Shown piece by piece: positions 1 to 6,893 of a DNA stretch of 18,363 nucleotides; the first letter of the stretch is position 1; each line of letters begins with the position of its first letter. Origin of the DNA: Bacteroidales bacterium (GTDB lineage Bacteria > Bacteroidota > Bacteroidia > Bacteroidales > UBA932); the NCBI GenBank assembly GCA_024401915.1, contig JAKSKA010000005.1, positions 1 to 18,363 on the forward strand. Direction: 5' to 3'. The translations under genes and the position numbers were made by a program. The notes below the pieces were generated by a model. It saw only the letters and a program-made list of their open reading frames with translations. It ran no database searches and was not told where the DNA came from.

Positions 1-1
1 C

Positions 2-217
2 GCGCCGTTCGTGTGTTGCCATTTCCACAGCTTCCCGGTATACTTCCTGCTGACGAACCTGATTGCACTGCCGCTGACTGAAGGGCTGATGGTAAGTGCC
101 GTCATCGCGCTGCTGCTGTCCACGACTTTCGGGAATGACGGTGGGATTGCGGCACAACTCACCGAACTGCTGGCGGAGGGCCTGCAGCGGTGTCTGGAGC
201 TGACTTCAACGATGTAG
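2..217 (+). CDS. ComEC/Rec2-like competence protein, C-terminal fragment (cut by window edge)
   Basis: The frame is open from the left edge, so the start lies outside the window. About 71 residues are visible. They include the stretch FPVYFLLTNLIALPL, which I recognise from Bacteroidota ComEC proteins, where a hydrophobic segment follows a short aromatic and His motif. ComEC forms the inner-membrane channel that brings single-stranded DNA into the cell during natural transformation. The visible part has one or two membrane segments followed by an amphipathic tail ending in LELTSTM. The gene converges on the TPM-domain gene with 19 bp between the stops. The call rests on this one hydrophobic stretch, since no catalytic or full channel domain is in view. 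An unrelated polytopic membrane protein is possible. Confidence 0.6.
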   Translation, partial: APFVCCHFHSFPVYFLLTNLIALPLTEGLMVSAVIALLLSTTFGNDGGIAAQLTELLAEGLQRCLELTSTM

Positions 218-236
218 AAAGAAGTCCCCGGGCTTT

Positions 237-1031
237 TCAGAAACGGCCGGAAGCACCTCCGCCGCCGAACGAGCCGCCACCGAAGCCACGGAAGCCGCCC
301 CCGAAGTCCCCGCCTCCAAAGCCGCCGAAACCGCCCGGACGGCCTCCGAAGGCACCGAAATCCGGGCCGATGAAGATATCGGGACCGCCGCCGGACCGTC
401 CACCGCCGTGATGGTGGGAATCCCCGTCGCCGAATACGGCCAGGATGATCAGTATCATAGCGAAGATGAACGCCAGCGTGATGATGACCGCGATGATGTC
501 ATCCTCCCCCGCCTCGTCATCCCTGGGCTCGGATATCTCGCCCGACGCAAGTTTCTGAAGTTCGTCGCACGCGGCGCAGGCAGCCTTGAACCACTGGTCC
601 CCGCGCAGGTATGGAGCCATAATGTTGCGTATGATGCGCGAGGAATACGCGTCCGTTATCGCGCCCTCGAGGCCGCGGCCCACCTGGATGGTGACGTCTA
701 TGTAGCCCGATTCCTCACGCGAGGTCATCAGGAGCACCACTCCGTTGTTGCGGGAGCTCCCCACGCCCCAGTCATTGCCGAGCCTGAGTGCATATTGGGC
801 AACGTCCATACCGTCGAGGGCATCGACGGTGACGACACATATCTGGTTGGATGTATTCTCGTCGAAATCCACAAGCACACGCTCCAGCGAATCAGCATCG
901 AAGCCCTTGAACACACCGGCCAGGTCATTGACAAGACGTGGCGGCCAGGGGCGCGACGGCAGAGCGGCAAAAGAAATGTGCGCGCAGAAAAGCAGCACGC
1001 ACACCATTATGGATTTCAGGCGAAGTCCCAT
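237..1031 (-). CDS. TPM-domain (YgcG-like) membrane protein with glycine-rich tail
   Basis: The 264-residue protein starts with a signal peptide (about 1-22). A TPM fold at about 34-158 has the family's features: LVNDLAGVF at its start, an ICVVTVDAL strand, the NNGVVLLM strand and the IQVGRGLEGAITD loop. One membrane helix lies at about 179-200. The rest, after a short His-rich stretch (HHH, 206-208), is almost all Gly and Phe. The family includes proteins proposed as phosphatases or as photosystem and membrane-complex assembly factors; the bacterial role is not settled. The start ATG is 6 bp after the stop of lemA, and LemA and TPM proteins often occur together in bacteria, so both probably act at the envelope. 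The Gly-rich tail is strongly GC-rich and low-complexity, which produces long antisense reading frames here. Confidence 0.9.
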   Translation of the reverse strand: MGLRLKSIMVCVLLFCAHISFAALPSRPWPPRLVNDLAGVFKGFDADSLERVLVDFDENTSNQICVVTVDALDGMDVAQYALRLGNDWGVGSSRNNGVVLLMTSREESGYIDVTIQVGRGLEGAITDAYSSRIIRNIMAPYLRGDQWFKAACAACDELQKLASGEISEPRDDEAGEDDIIAVIITLAFIFAMILIILAVFGDGDSHHHGGGRSGGGPDIFIGPDFGAFGGRPGGFGGFGGGDFGGGFRGFGGGSFGGGGASGRF

Positions 1032-1037
1032 CAGGTT

Positions 1038-1613
1038 CTAGAACTGTACCTGAGGCGCTTTCTGAGCTTCCTCGTCAGCGGTGAAATAGCCTTTCTGGTC
1101 GAAATCGAAGATCGAGGCTATGATGTTTTCAGGGAACCTGCGGACAGCCTTGTTATAGGTATTGGCAACCTCGTTGAAATTGCGGCGCGCCTCGGCGATC
1201 CTGTTCTCGGTGCCCTCGAGCTGAGCCTGGAGGTCCAGGAAGTTCTGGTTAGCCTTCAGGTCGGGATAATTCTCGACTATGGCCATAAGGCGTCCGAGAG
1301 CGGAGGTGACACCACCCTGCGCCTCCTGGTATGCCTTCAGGCTTTCCTCGCTGAAGTCATTGATGCTCAGCTGGGTCGCCTTGGCGCGTGCCTCGACGAC
1401 GCCCTGGAGGGTTTCGCTTTCGTGCTCGGCATATCCCTTCACAGTGGCGACCAGGTTGGGGATGAGGTCCGCGCGGCGCTGATATACGTTCTCCACCTGT
1501 CCCCAGGCAGTCTTTACGTTCTCGTCCTTTTCCACAAGGCCGTTGTAGCCTTTGACTCCGAAGATAACAGCCAGGATGGCTATTACTACAATTACAAGAG
1601 CAGTCTTTTTCAT
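1038..1613 (-). CDS. LemA family protein
   Basis: The 191-residue protein has one N-terminal membrane anchor (about 4-22) and then the highly conserved LemA core: YNGLVEKDENVKTAWGQVEN, YQRRADLIPNLVATVKGYA and the ETLQGVVEARAKA helix. The C-terminal YFTADEEAQKAPQVQF ends in the QVQF form usual in the family. The fold is a helical bundle expected outside the cytoplasmic membrane, and the biochemical role is unknown. The gene lies 8 bp downstream of the FISUMP reading frame and 6 bp upstream of the TPM gene, so all three are probably co-transcribed. Length is typical for the family. The start ATG gives a lysine pair followed by a hydrophobic segment, as expected. Confidence 0.95.
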   Translation of the reverse strand: MKKTALVIVVIAILAVIFGVKGYNGLVEKDENVKTAWGQVENVYQRRADLIPNLVATVKGYAEHESETLQGVVEARAKATQLSINDFSEESLKAYQEAQGGVTSALGRLMAIVENYPDLKANQNFLDLQAQLEGTENRIAEARRNFNEVANTYNKAVRRFPENIIASIFDFDQKGYFTADEEAQKAPQVQF

Positions 1614-1621
1614 ATCCTATA

Positions 1622-2035
1622 CTATTTTACACATCTTACCGAAGCGGCGAAATCAGTCCTGCTGTATCCGCCGGCATACAATTTATTGTTTCTGTCAAAG
1701 AGATAGCGCGCAACGGCATTGCCGGATTCATCCATATCGGAGGTCCAGAAGATTGCATAACTGCCGAATCCCTTGTAAAGATTCGTTCCGCCCCCCGTCT
1801 CGGCATAGCCTGAAGGGATGAGGGAAATGCGCAGGACGTCAGTCGTGGCGCACTCGGGCCAGTACGCCCACATCTTCACGCCATTGAAGCTCACGTCAGC
1901 CTTCAGGTCACCGACGGTATCGCAGAGCTTGAGGAGTTCGTCGCACTCCGCGGAGCTGGGCAGACGCCATCCTGCAGGGCAGGCGGAAGCGGCTTCGTCG
2001 GCAGTATAGAAACGTCCGAGGATGCCGGACATCAC
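1622..2035 (-). CDS. FISUMP domain, C-terminal part of a frameshifted lipoprotein gene
   Basis: This frame carries the C-terminal two thirds of a FISUMP (Fibrobacter succinogenes major paralogous) domain: GRFYTADEAASACPAGWRLPS, a WTSD motif, and SVRCVK at the stop. Homologous sequence continues upstream of the first usable start (GTG at 2035). In the same frame one reads RNLAWGDGG at about 2069-2092, which corresponds to the conserved ENLAW/RNLAW part of the domain. The fragment is therefore the end of the lipoprotein that starts at 2592, and not an independent gene. The N-terminal half is read in another frame, so there is a net frame change near 2095-2115. FISUMP proteins are mostly exported lipoproteins of Bacteroidota and Fibrobacteres with no known activity. 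It sits 8 bp upstream of lemA. Confidence 0.75.
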   Translation of the reverse strand: MMSGILGRFYTADEAASACPAGWRLPSSAECDELLKLCDTVGDLKADVSFNGVKMWAYWPECATTDVLRISLIPSGYAETGGGTNLYKGFGSYAIFWTSDMDESGNAVARYLFDRNNKLYAGGYSRTDFAASVRCVK

Positions 2036-2592
2036 ATCACAATCACAATAGGCCCTCCCGCAAGCGCCACCGTCGCCCCAGGCGAGGTTGCGGCGGGATA
2101 TTTCTTCATATCCCTCGTGTCGGTCAGCTCGGAATCCGAGCCATAGTTCACGAAGCCCGTGAGAGAACCGGTTCCGTCCTCCGCAGGATCGACGATGGTG
2201 GTCGAGGTGGAGGCTGTGGAATTATAATAGCCCTTGGCAAAGGCGCTCGCCGTAACGGTAAGCTTGCACAGCGTATCCGACGGAATCGTCACGGTATAGG
2301 ATGTCTTTATCCAATCACCGCCCTCGTAACGGATGGTGTCCCTCTTGGTGCTGAAGGAAGTGTAGAAACAATAGCCTATCGTTGCCGTGCTGAGATCTTC
2401 TGACGCCCTTTCGGCTCCGCTTGCGGAAAACGTGAAAGTATCCCCGGCCTTTGTGAAAAGGGGCAGGGATTCAGAGAGCCTGGCACTTTTCGAGAAGAAC
2501 AGGGATGTATCACCATCATCACCGTCCTTTTTGCAGGAAACAAAAGCGAGTGAGAGGGCGGCCAAAGCGGCCAACAGTCGGATAATCTTCAT
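2032..2592 (-). CDS. FISUMP lipoprotein, N-terminal part (frame broken before the domain is complete)
   Basis: This frame starts at ATG 2592 with a lipoprotein signal ending in FVSC (Cys20) followed by KKDGDDGD, an acidic linker that would favour an exported lipoprotein. About 150 residues of beta-rich, Ser/Thr-rich sequence follow. It then reads LTDTRDMKKYP, which matches the start of a FISUMP domain. The next residues (SPGATVALAGG...) do not resemble the domain, and the frame stops at 2032. The domain continues in the other frame (see the entry at 1622-2035). Comparison with the usual domain order, RDG..Y...IG...W..RNLAW, suggests that the IG...W stretch is missing, so a deletion of roughly 30 bp with a net frame change is likely. 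It could instead be an assembly error. A CATATTTG sequence 20 bp upstream of the start is a weak -7 box. Confidence 0.75.
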   Translation of the reverse strand: MKIIRLLAALAALSLAFVSCKKDGDDGDTSLFFSKSARLSESLPLFTKAGDTFTFSASGAERASEDLSTATIGYCFYTSFSTKRDTIRYEGGDWIKTSYTVTIPSDTLCKLTVTASAFAKGYYNSTASTSTTIVDPAEDGTGSLTGFVNYGSDSELTDTRDMKKYPAATSPGATVALAGGPIVIVM

Positions 2593-2670
2593 TTCAATAC
2601 TATTATAGTTTGCAAATATGTGCATTTTTGAGCGAAAAACATCTAAATTTGTGCAAATACTTTGCCTGAA
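2593..2670. promoter_or_regulatory. Divergent promoter region, FISUMP lipoprotein / apbE
   Basis: This AT-rich 78-bp gap separates two divergent lipoprotein genes. On the plus strand TAAATTTG (2644-2651) fits the Bacteroidota -7 consensus TAnnTTTG and lies 19 bp before the apbE ATG. On the minus strand CATATTTG (plus positions 2613-2620) differs from it by one base and lies 20 bp before the other ATG. Neither has a good TTTG at the -33 position. The sequence TGCAAATA occurs twice, at 2611-2618 and 2652-2659. Confidence 0.5.
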
Positions 2671-3627
2671 ATGAACCGGATCACAAGATTTTCCGCATAT
2701 CTGCTTATAGCCGCAACCCTTGTTTCCTGCAGCAGGTCCCACTACATAACCATAACGGGATACGCCCAGGGAGGCACCTACAGCGTCAAGGCCGACATCT
2801 CCGCAGCCCGCGACGGACAGGGCCACAGGATCGGCGAAGCAGCCATCAGGGATTCCATAGAATCCATCCTGACCCTGATAGACACCACGCTTTCGGGCTA
2901 CAACCGGAACTCCATCCTCAGCAGGCGCAACGCCGGCGAGGAAGTGGAGACGAACAGCTGCTGGGACGAAGTGCTTGCCCTGTCGGAGAAGTATGCCGTG
3001 CTCACAGGGGGAGCCTTCGACGTCAAGGCCGCTCCCCTGTTCGACATCTGGGGCTTCGGCTTCAAGTCCGGGGAGATGCCCTCCGACTCCCTGATTCAAG
3101 TGGCGATGGAGGAATGCCGCAAAGGCAGGGTCCTCAACTTCAACGCGATAGCACAGGGCTACACGGCTGATGTCATAGCCGGTTTTCTGAAACGCAAGGG
3201 CGTTTCCAACTATCTGGTGGACATAGGGGAAATACGTTGCGAAGGCGTGAACCGGTCCGGCGAAGGCTGGACCGTGGGCATCGACACGCCGGAGGACGGC
3301 AACCAGACGCCCGGAGCGTCCTTCAGCGGAATCTGGCACTCGGACGGAGCGTCCCACGGCATCGTGACCTCGGGCAACTACAGGAAATTCTATATCCGCG
3401 ATGGTAAGAAATACGCCCACACCATCGACCCCAGGAGCGGCAGGCCGGTAGAGCACAATCTCCTAAGCGCCACGGTAATCGCTCCCACCGCAGCGGACGC
3501 TGACGCGCTCGCCACCTATTTTATGGTGATAGGGATGGAGGAAGCACGCAAATATACGGGATCACACGAAGGGATAGAGGCCTTCCTGATCAGCTCCGAG
3601 GGAAGTTGGTCGTCGGAAGGTTTCTAG
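2671..3627 (+). CDS. apbE: FAD:protein FMN transferase, lipoprotein form
   Basis: ApbE transfers FMN from FAD to a threonine of exported flavoproteins such as Rnf and Nqr subunits. The 318-residue protein has a lipoprotein signal ending in LVSC (Cys20), which puts it in the periplasm on a membrane. Family motifs in order are GGAFDVKAAPL (113-123), NFNAIAQGYTADVIA (156-170), YLVDIGEI (181-188), SGNYRKFY (234-241), HTIDPRSGRPV (250-260) and the metal-binding DADALAT (276-282). ATG 2671 is chosen over TTG 2662 because it starts the signal peptide cleanly and follows a -7 box by 19 bp. The usual IGGE motif is IGE here, one glycine short. Its stop codon overlaps that of the converging ABC gene. 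No Rnf/Nqr or other flavoprotein target is visible nearby. Confidence 0.95.
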   Translation: MNRITRFSAYLLIAATLVSCSRSHYITITGYAQGGTYSVKADISAARDGQGHRIGEAAIRDSIESILTLIDTTLSGYNRNSILSRRNAGEEVETNSCWDEVLALSEKYAVLTGGAFDVKAAPLFDIWGFGFKSGEMPSDSLIQVAMEECRKGRVLNFNAIAQGYTADVIAGFLKRKGVSNYLVDIGEIRCEGVNRSGEGWTVGIDTPEDGNQTPGASFSGIWHSDGASHGIVTSGNYRKFYIRDGKKYAHTIDPRSGRPVEHNLLSATVIAPTAADADALATYFMVIGMEEARKYTGSHEGIEAFLISSEGSWSSEGF

Positions 3628-5225
3628 CCTATCCGGAGTACGGAGTCGGCATAGTCTGTCGCAGCAGGGCGATGGGTGATGCAGAGTATGGTCTTGCTGC
3701 CTTTGTAACGCTGCGCAAGCCTCTCAAGCAGAGCCTGCTCCGTTTCGGCATCAAGCGCCGAGGTGGCCTCGTCGAGAATCAGCACTCCGCCCGGACGCAG
3801 CAGCGCCCTTGCAATGGCGATACGCTGAGCCTGACCTTCGCTGAGACCGCTTCCGATCTCAGCCGCGCTGAGACGCAGTGCTTCGGCCAGTTCATCATCG
3901 CCTGCATCAGGCTTGGCGAAAAGCAGGTTCTGGCGTATGGTTCCGCTCATAAGGCTGTTACCCTGAGGCACGTACATAAAGTTATGGCGGGTATCCACTG
4001 AGATCGGACACTCCTCTTCACGGCCGCAGCGGCATCCGTAGATGACCGCATTGCCGCTTGAGGGCTGAAGGAGTGCGAGGATCACACGCACGAGTGTGCT
4101 CTTGCCCGCACCGGTGGGGCCGAGGATGGCAGTCATCGTGCCGGGCTTGAAATCGAAATCGATATTGTCGAGAACCACACGCTTCTGGTCCGGATAGGAA
4201 TAGCTGAGCGAAGAGATGCGTATTCCGGGTGCCCCTTCGAAGAGGATCTCCTCCTCTTCGTGCTCCTGCGGCTGCTCCATTATCTCGAGCAGCCTTTCTT
4301 CGGACGAGAGGGCCCTGATGAACGCCGGGATGTGCTTTGCAATATCGGCCACCGGCCTCTGGACCTGTCCCACGAGCTGCAGGAAAGCGGTCATCAGGCC
4401 ATAGGTGACCGTGCCGTCGCTAAGTCCGTGTGCGCTCCAGAAGAAGGCTGCGCCGTAACCGGCCGCGAAGCCCACCTGCATGAAGGCACGGGAGATGGCG
4501 CTGTAATTCAGGCTCGTCACCGTCTTCGAGAGTTCGTTGCGCTGAAGCAGCCCCAGATGCTCGAAAGTCCAGGCCGTGAAGCCGAGCGTCTTGACGACGA
4601 TACGATGTTGGAGCGACTCCTGCATATGGCCCTGCACCTGGCTGTCGATGGCGCGTATTTCATTGGTTATCATCCTTATCCGTCTGAAGAACAGGCGGCT
4701 GCCTATCACGGCCACAGGCATTATGAACACGAGTATCCACGCCAGACGCGGCGAAAGCCGGAAAAGGAACGCGCAGGACGCGATGAGCTGCACGCAGGTG
4801 ACGATGCATTCCGGAAGCGAGCAGCATAGGAAGTCCACGCAGATTGCGATGTCGGTCTCCAGCCTGTTGACGGTATCACCAGTATGGAAGCGCTCCCTGC
4901 CCACCCAGACGCTGTTGACGGCTTTGCGGAACACCTGGTCCCTGACCTCGTTCTGCGTCTTTGTGACGATGTAGCCCTCCCAATATCGCTGGGCTATCCT
5001 GAAAACCACCTGGACCGCCATAACGCCAATCATTATTGCGATGGCCGTTCTCAAGGAGAAATCCACGGTACCTGTCGCGGCATCGACCACCCGTTTCGAC
5101 GACCAGACGAACGCGAGCGACGTGCCTACAAGCACAAGCCCGCAAAGGCCGCCGACGAGCACCCTCAGCCTTATGGGACGCAGCATTGCCCGCAGCCCGT
5201 TCAGACAGGTACGGAAGTTCTTCAT
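3624..5225 (-). CDS. ABC exporter, fused membrane and ATPase domains
   Basis: The 533-residue half-transporter has six membrane helices in about 1-290 and an ATPase domain at about 335-533. Visible motifs are Walker A GPTGAGKST (369-377), Q-loop VPQGNS (419-424), signature LSEGQ (461-465), Walker B VLILDEATS (481-489) and switch histidine THRP (His518). There is no N-terminal C39 peptidase domain. The ATG at 5225 overlaps the stop of the PqqD-like gene (ATGA), so it is preferred over a longer frame starting at 5252. Position as the last gene of the kinase, peptidase and PqqD unit suggests it exports whatever that unit handles. The distance from the Q-loop to the signature is about 40 residues against roughly 55 usually. 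ALRLSAAEIGSGLSEGQ appears to have lost the helical stretch that normally precedes the signature, so activity is uncertain. Confidence 0.93.
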   Translation of the reverse strand: MKNFRTCLNGLRAMLRPIRLRVLVGGLCGLVLVGTSLAFVWSSKRVVDAATGTVDFSLRTAIAIMIGVMAVQVVFRIAQRYWEGYIVTKTQNEVRDQVFRKAVNSVWVGRERFHTGDTVNRLETDIAICVDFLCCSLPECIVTCVQLIASCAFLFRLSPRLAWILVFIMPVAVIGSRLFFRRIRMITNEIRAIDSQVQGHMQESLQHRIVVKTLGFTAWTFEHLGLLQRNELSKTVTSLNYSAISRAFMQVGFAAGYGAAFFWSAHGLSDGTVTYGLMTAFLQLVGQVQRPVADIAKHIPAFIRALSSEERLLEIMEQPQEHEEEEILFEGAPGIRISSLSYSYPDQKRVVLDNIDFDFKPGTMTAILGPTGAGKSTLVRVILALLQPSSGNAVIYGCRCGREEECPISVDTRHNFMYVPQGNSLMSGTIRQNLLFAKPDAGDDELAEALRLSAAEIGSGLSEGQAQRIAIARALLRPGGVLILDEATSALDAETEQALLERLAQRYKGSKTILCITHRPAATDYADSVLRIG

Positions 5226-5491
5226 TCCGCTGCGATACCGGCCTCGATCCACTTCCTGGCGATGGCCTCCGAGTCCTTGAGGGCGGTTTCCCTGTCTATT
5301 TCATATTTCTCGACAAGGAGGTCGGCGAGAGTCTCGACCGTATATTCCTTCCCGGCAACTGAGGTCCAGAGATAAGCCGCGGACTCATTGAGGGAAATCA
5401 TCTTGTTGAAATCCACCTGCGAGATATTCTCGGCAGTCAGGATGAACTCGCGTCCGAGCGGACGGAGTCTGAAACCTTCTAATGTCTTCAT
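5222..5491 (-). CDS. PqqD-like peptide-recognition protein
   Basis: The 89-residue protein matches the PqqD fold along its length: GFRLRPLGREFILTA (beta strands), then ISLNESAAYLW (32-42), GKEYTVETLADLLVEKYEID, and a final helix carrying ALKDSEAIARKWIEAGIA. Members of this family (RiPP recognition elements) bind the leader of a ribosomal precursor peptide and present it to a modifying enzyme. Here it is a free-standing protein, as PqqD and the B1 proteins of lasso-peptide pathways are. It has ATGA overlaps on both sides, with the peptidase gene upstream and the exporter gene downstream. No precursor peptide gene is visible near it, so its ligand is unknown. PqqD itself is unlikely, because no pqq genes are present. 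Confidence 0.88.
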   Translation of the reverse strand: MKTLEGFRLRPLGREFILTAENISQVDFNKMISLNESAAYLWTSVAGKEYTVETLADLLVEKYEIDRETALKDSEAIARKWIEAGIAAE

Positions 5492-5934
5492 ATCACTCTT
5501 CTATAAATTGCAAGAAAATAACGTCTGAAAAACCTGGAGCGCTCACGCCAACGGCGCGACCTCCTTTCGAACTTCTCCGTCGTGCAGTCGACCCGGCTCC
5601 CGTCAGGATGGATGATGTACCGCACCCTTCCGCACAGGTCGCCTATGGTACAATGCTCCTCGGAGTCGAGATTGCCGTCGCCCTTCAGGGTCACTGCATC
5701 CCCGTCGATGGCCTTTATACGATGGAGCACATACACTCCGCGGGTTATCTGGGCCAGGACTATGTCACCCGGCCGGGGGTCCGGAATCTGGAAAAGTTCC
5801 ACGCTGTCAACCTCTCCCCTTATGAAAGGATACATACTTGCACCCTTCGTCATAATGATGACCGACTTGCCTTCGTTTATCATCCTGGTAACTTCGGCAA
5901 GCATTATCTCATTGGGGATAAGGACCTTGTTCAT
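5488..5934 (-). CDS. S24/S26-type serine peptidase-like protein
   Basis: The 148-residue protein carries the signal-peptidase-like core: IIMTKGASMYPFIRG with the presumed nucleophile Ser33, the strand PRPGDIVLAQ (53-62), VYVLHRIKAIDGD (68-80) with His71, and LKGDGN (83-88). A histidine in the HRI position, where bacterial signal peptidase I has lysine, is the pattern of archaeal and ER-type (Ser-His) enzymes. There is no clear membrane helix, and the C-terminus (about 120-148) is very basic, with ERRSRRWRERSRFFRR. It is therefore unlikely to be the general signal peptidase. Its place between a kinase-like and a PqqD-like gene, with ATGA overlaps on both sides, suggests processing of a dedicated substrate such as a leader peptide. 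That role is inferred from context. Confidence 0.85.
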   Translation of the reverse strand: MNKVLIPNEIMLAEVTRMINEGKSVIIMTKGASMYPFIRGEVDSVELFQIPDPRPGDIVLAQITRGVYVLHRIKAIDGDAVTLKGDGNLDSEEHCTIGDLCGRVRYIIHPDGSRVDCTTEKFERRSRRWRERSRFFRRYFLAIYRRVI

Positions 5935-6812
5935 AATCCTTTTACAGTTTTGAATGACAGTTCGGCAGCCTCCTTGTCCGGACGGCAGTCAAGAAGATAG
6001 AACGGGACACCCAGCGCAATCTTCTCCATAGCCCTGTGGAGGCCGTCCGCCATCTCCCTGTCGGTCTTCAGTCCCGATGACGAAGAATAGAGGTTGGCGT
6101 ATGATTCGACTATGCCGAGCTGTTCGATCCTGTTTTCGGGGCACTGGCGTATCCTGACGAATGCGCCCACCGGTGCTTCCATATTCTTGTAGCAGGGAGT
6201 CTTCCCGCTCCAGGGTGAGCCGTATGCCATAACGGTCCCGTCTTCGAGGACACGGACGATGGGATTGTCGTCATTCATCAGTACGCTCCCCTCTATATGC
6301 TTCAGCCACAGGCTGCTGTGTGTACTCTTGCCGGTGCCGCTCTTGCCGAGGAAAAGATACGACTTCCCGCCGTTCACGATCACGGAGGCGTGCATCTCAA
6401 GGGTATCGAGCGTGCTTGTGCAGAACGCATAAAGCAGCATCAGCGAATTGTTCACGGCGAACATCACGTCGGACGCCCTTCTGGACTCCATCTTCAGCAT
6501 TCCGCTGCGGAAATCCTCTGTCGTTATGAGATGGGCGCAGATGGGGATGTGCTGCTCGGGCGACATATCGAAAACAAAATATCCGCCCTGCCTGTAAAGC
6601 CTTATGACCGTCTGTCCGTCCTCCACCGGAGCGTCGAAGACCAGCGTCCTCTCTCCCTCCGGCAACGCGTCCGTCATACGGAAGCGGAAAAGGGGGTCCT
6701 CCACATTGTCACACAGGAACGGATCATACTGCTCCAGCCTTGTCCATATCGGGCTGTTATCCGAAAATTCCACCGAAAAAACGTGGCCTGCCACCTTGAA
6801 TGATTTAGTCAT
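5931..6812 (-). CDS. HPr-kinase/PEPCK-like ATPase, first gene of the peptide-tailoring-like operon
   Basis: The 293-residue protein has a divergent N-terminal half and a C-terminal HprK/PEPCK-type nucleotide-binding domain: LEMHASVIV (138-146), Walker A LGKSGTGKSTHSS (155-167), a metal-binding LMNDDNPIV (178-186) and GSPWSGKTPCY (198-208). True HPr kinase is involved in carbon regulation and has a different N-terminal domain. Proteins of this looser type are found beside PqqD and lasso-type genes, where one group phosphorylates a serine of the precursor peptide. Here the substrate is unknown. The start is supported by the SD-like AAGGAGGA 3 bp before the ATG. The stop overlaps the start of the peptidase gene (ATGA). 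A possible promoter (TAACTTTA) lies 27 bp upstream of the start. Confidence 0.85.
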   Translation of the reverse strand: MTKSFKVAGHVFSVEFSDNSPIWTRLEQYDPFLCDNVEDPLFRFRMTDALPEGERTLVFDAPVEDGQTVIRLYRQGGYFVFDMSPEQHIPICAHLITTEDFRSGMLKMESRRASDVMFAVNNSLMLLYAFCTSTLDTLEMHASVIVNGGKSYLFLGKSGTGKSTHSSLWLKHIEGSVLMNDDNPIVRVLEDGTVMAYGSPWSGKTPCYKNMEAPVGAFVRIRQCPENRIEQLGIVESYANLYSSSSGLKTDREMADGLHRAMEKIALGVPFYLLDCRPDKEAAELSFKTVKGL

Positions 6813-6815
6813 TTA

Positions 6816-6823
6816 TCCTCCTT
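6816..6823 (-). promoter_or_regulatory. Strong Shine-Dalgarno sequence for the kinase-like gene
   Basis: AAGGAGGA on the minus strand is complementary to the usual 16S rRNA 3' end, with GGAGG 4 bases before the ATG at 6812. Most other starts in this window have no such sequence, as is normal for Bacteroidota. Confidence 0.6.
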
Positions 6824-6839
6824 ATTCGCAATAATCGTG

Positions 6840-6847
6840 TAAAGTTA
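6840..6847 (-). promoter_or_regulatory. Possible -7 box for the kinase/peptidase/PqqD/ABC operon
   Basis: TAACTTTA on the minus strand differs from TAnnTTTG in the last base. A TTTA lies exactly 20 bp upstream of it (plus positions 6868-6871). The start codon is 27 bp downstream, leaving a leader of about 20 bases. Confidence 0.4.
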
Positions 6848-6859
6848 GTCATTTTTTTC

Positions 6860-6867
6860 TATATTTG
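6860..6867 (+). promoter_or_regulatory. -7 box upstream of the DUF4290 gene
   Basis: TATATTTG matches TAnnTTTG exactly and ends 26 bp before the ATG at 6894. The -33 position is poor (CGTG, 6836-6839). The box lies back to back with the minus-strand promoter of the kinase operon. Confidence 0.5.
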
Positions 6868-6893
6868 TAAATCTAACGGAAAACATAAAAAAG

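Noticed and set aside
408..1706. Plus-strand 432-residue open frame
   Set aside because: It is the antisense of the TPM and LemA genes, whose motifs are clear. The GC-rich Gly tail keeps the opposite strand open.
2095..2115. Programmed ribosomal frameshift in the FISUMP gene
   Set aside because: No slippery heptamer or downstream structure is evident, and a piece of the conserved domain is missing, which fits deletion better than recoding.
2593..3456. Long N-terminal extension of the FISUMP lipoprotein frame
   Set aside because: It is antisense to apbE. The lipoprotein signal at ATG 2592 is the natural start.
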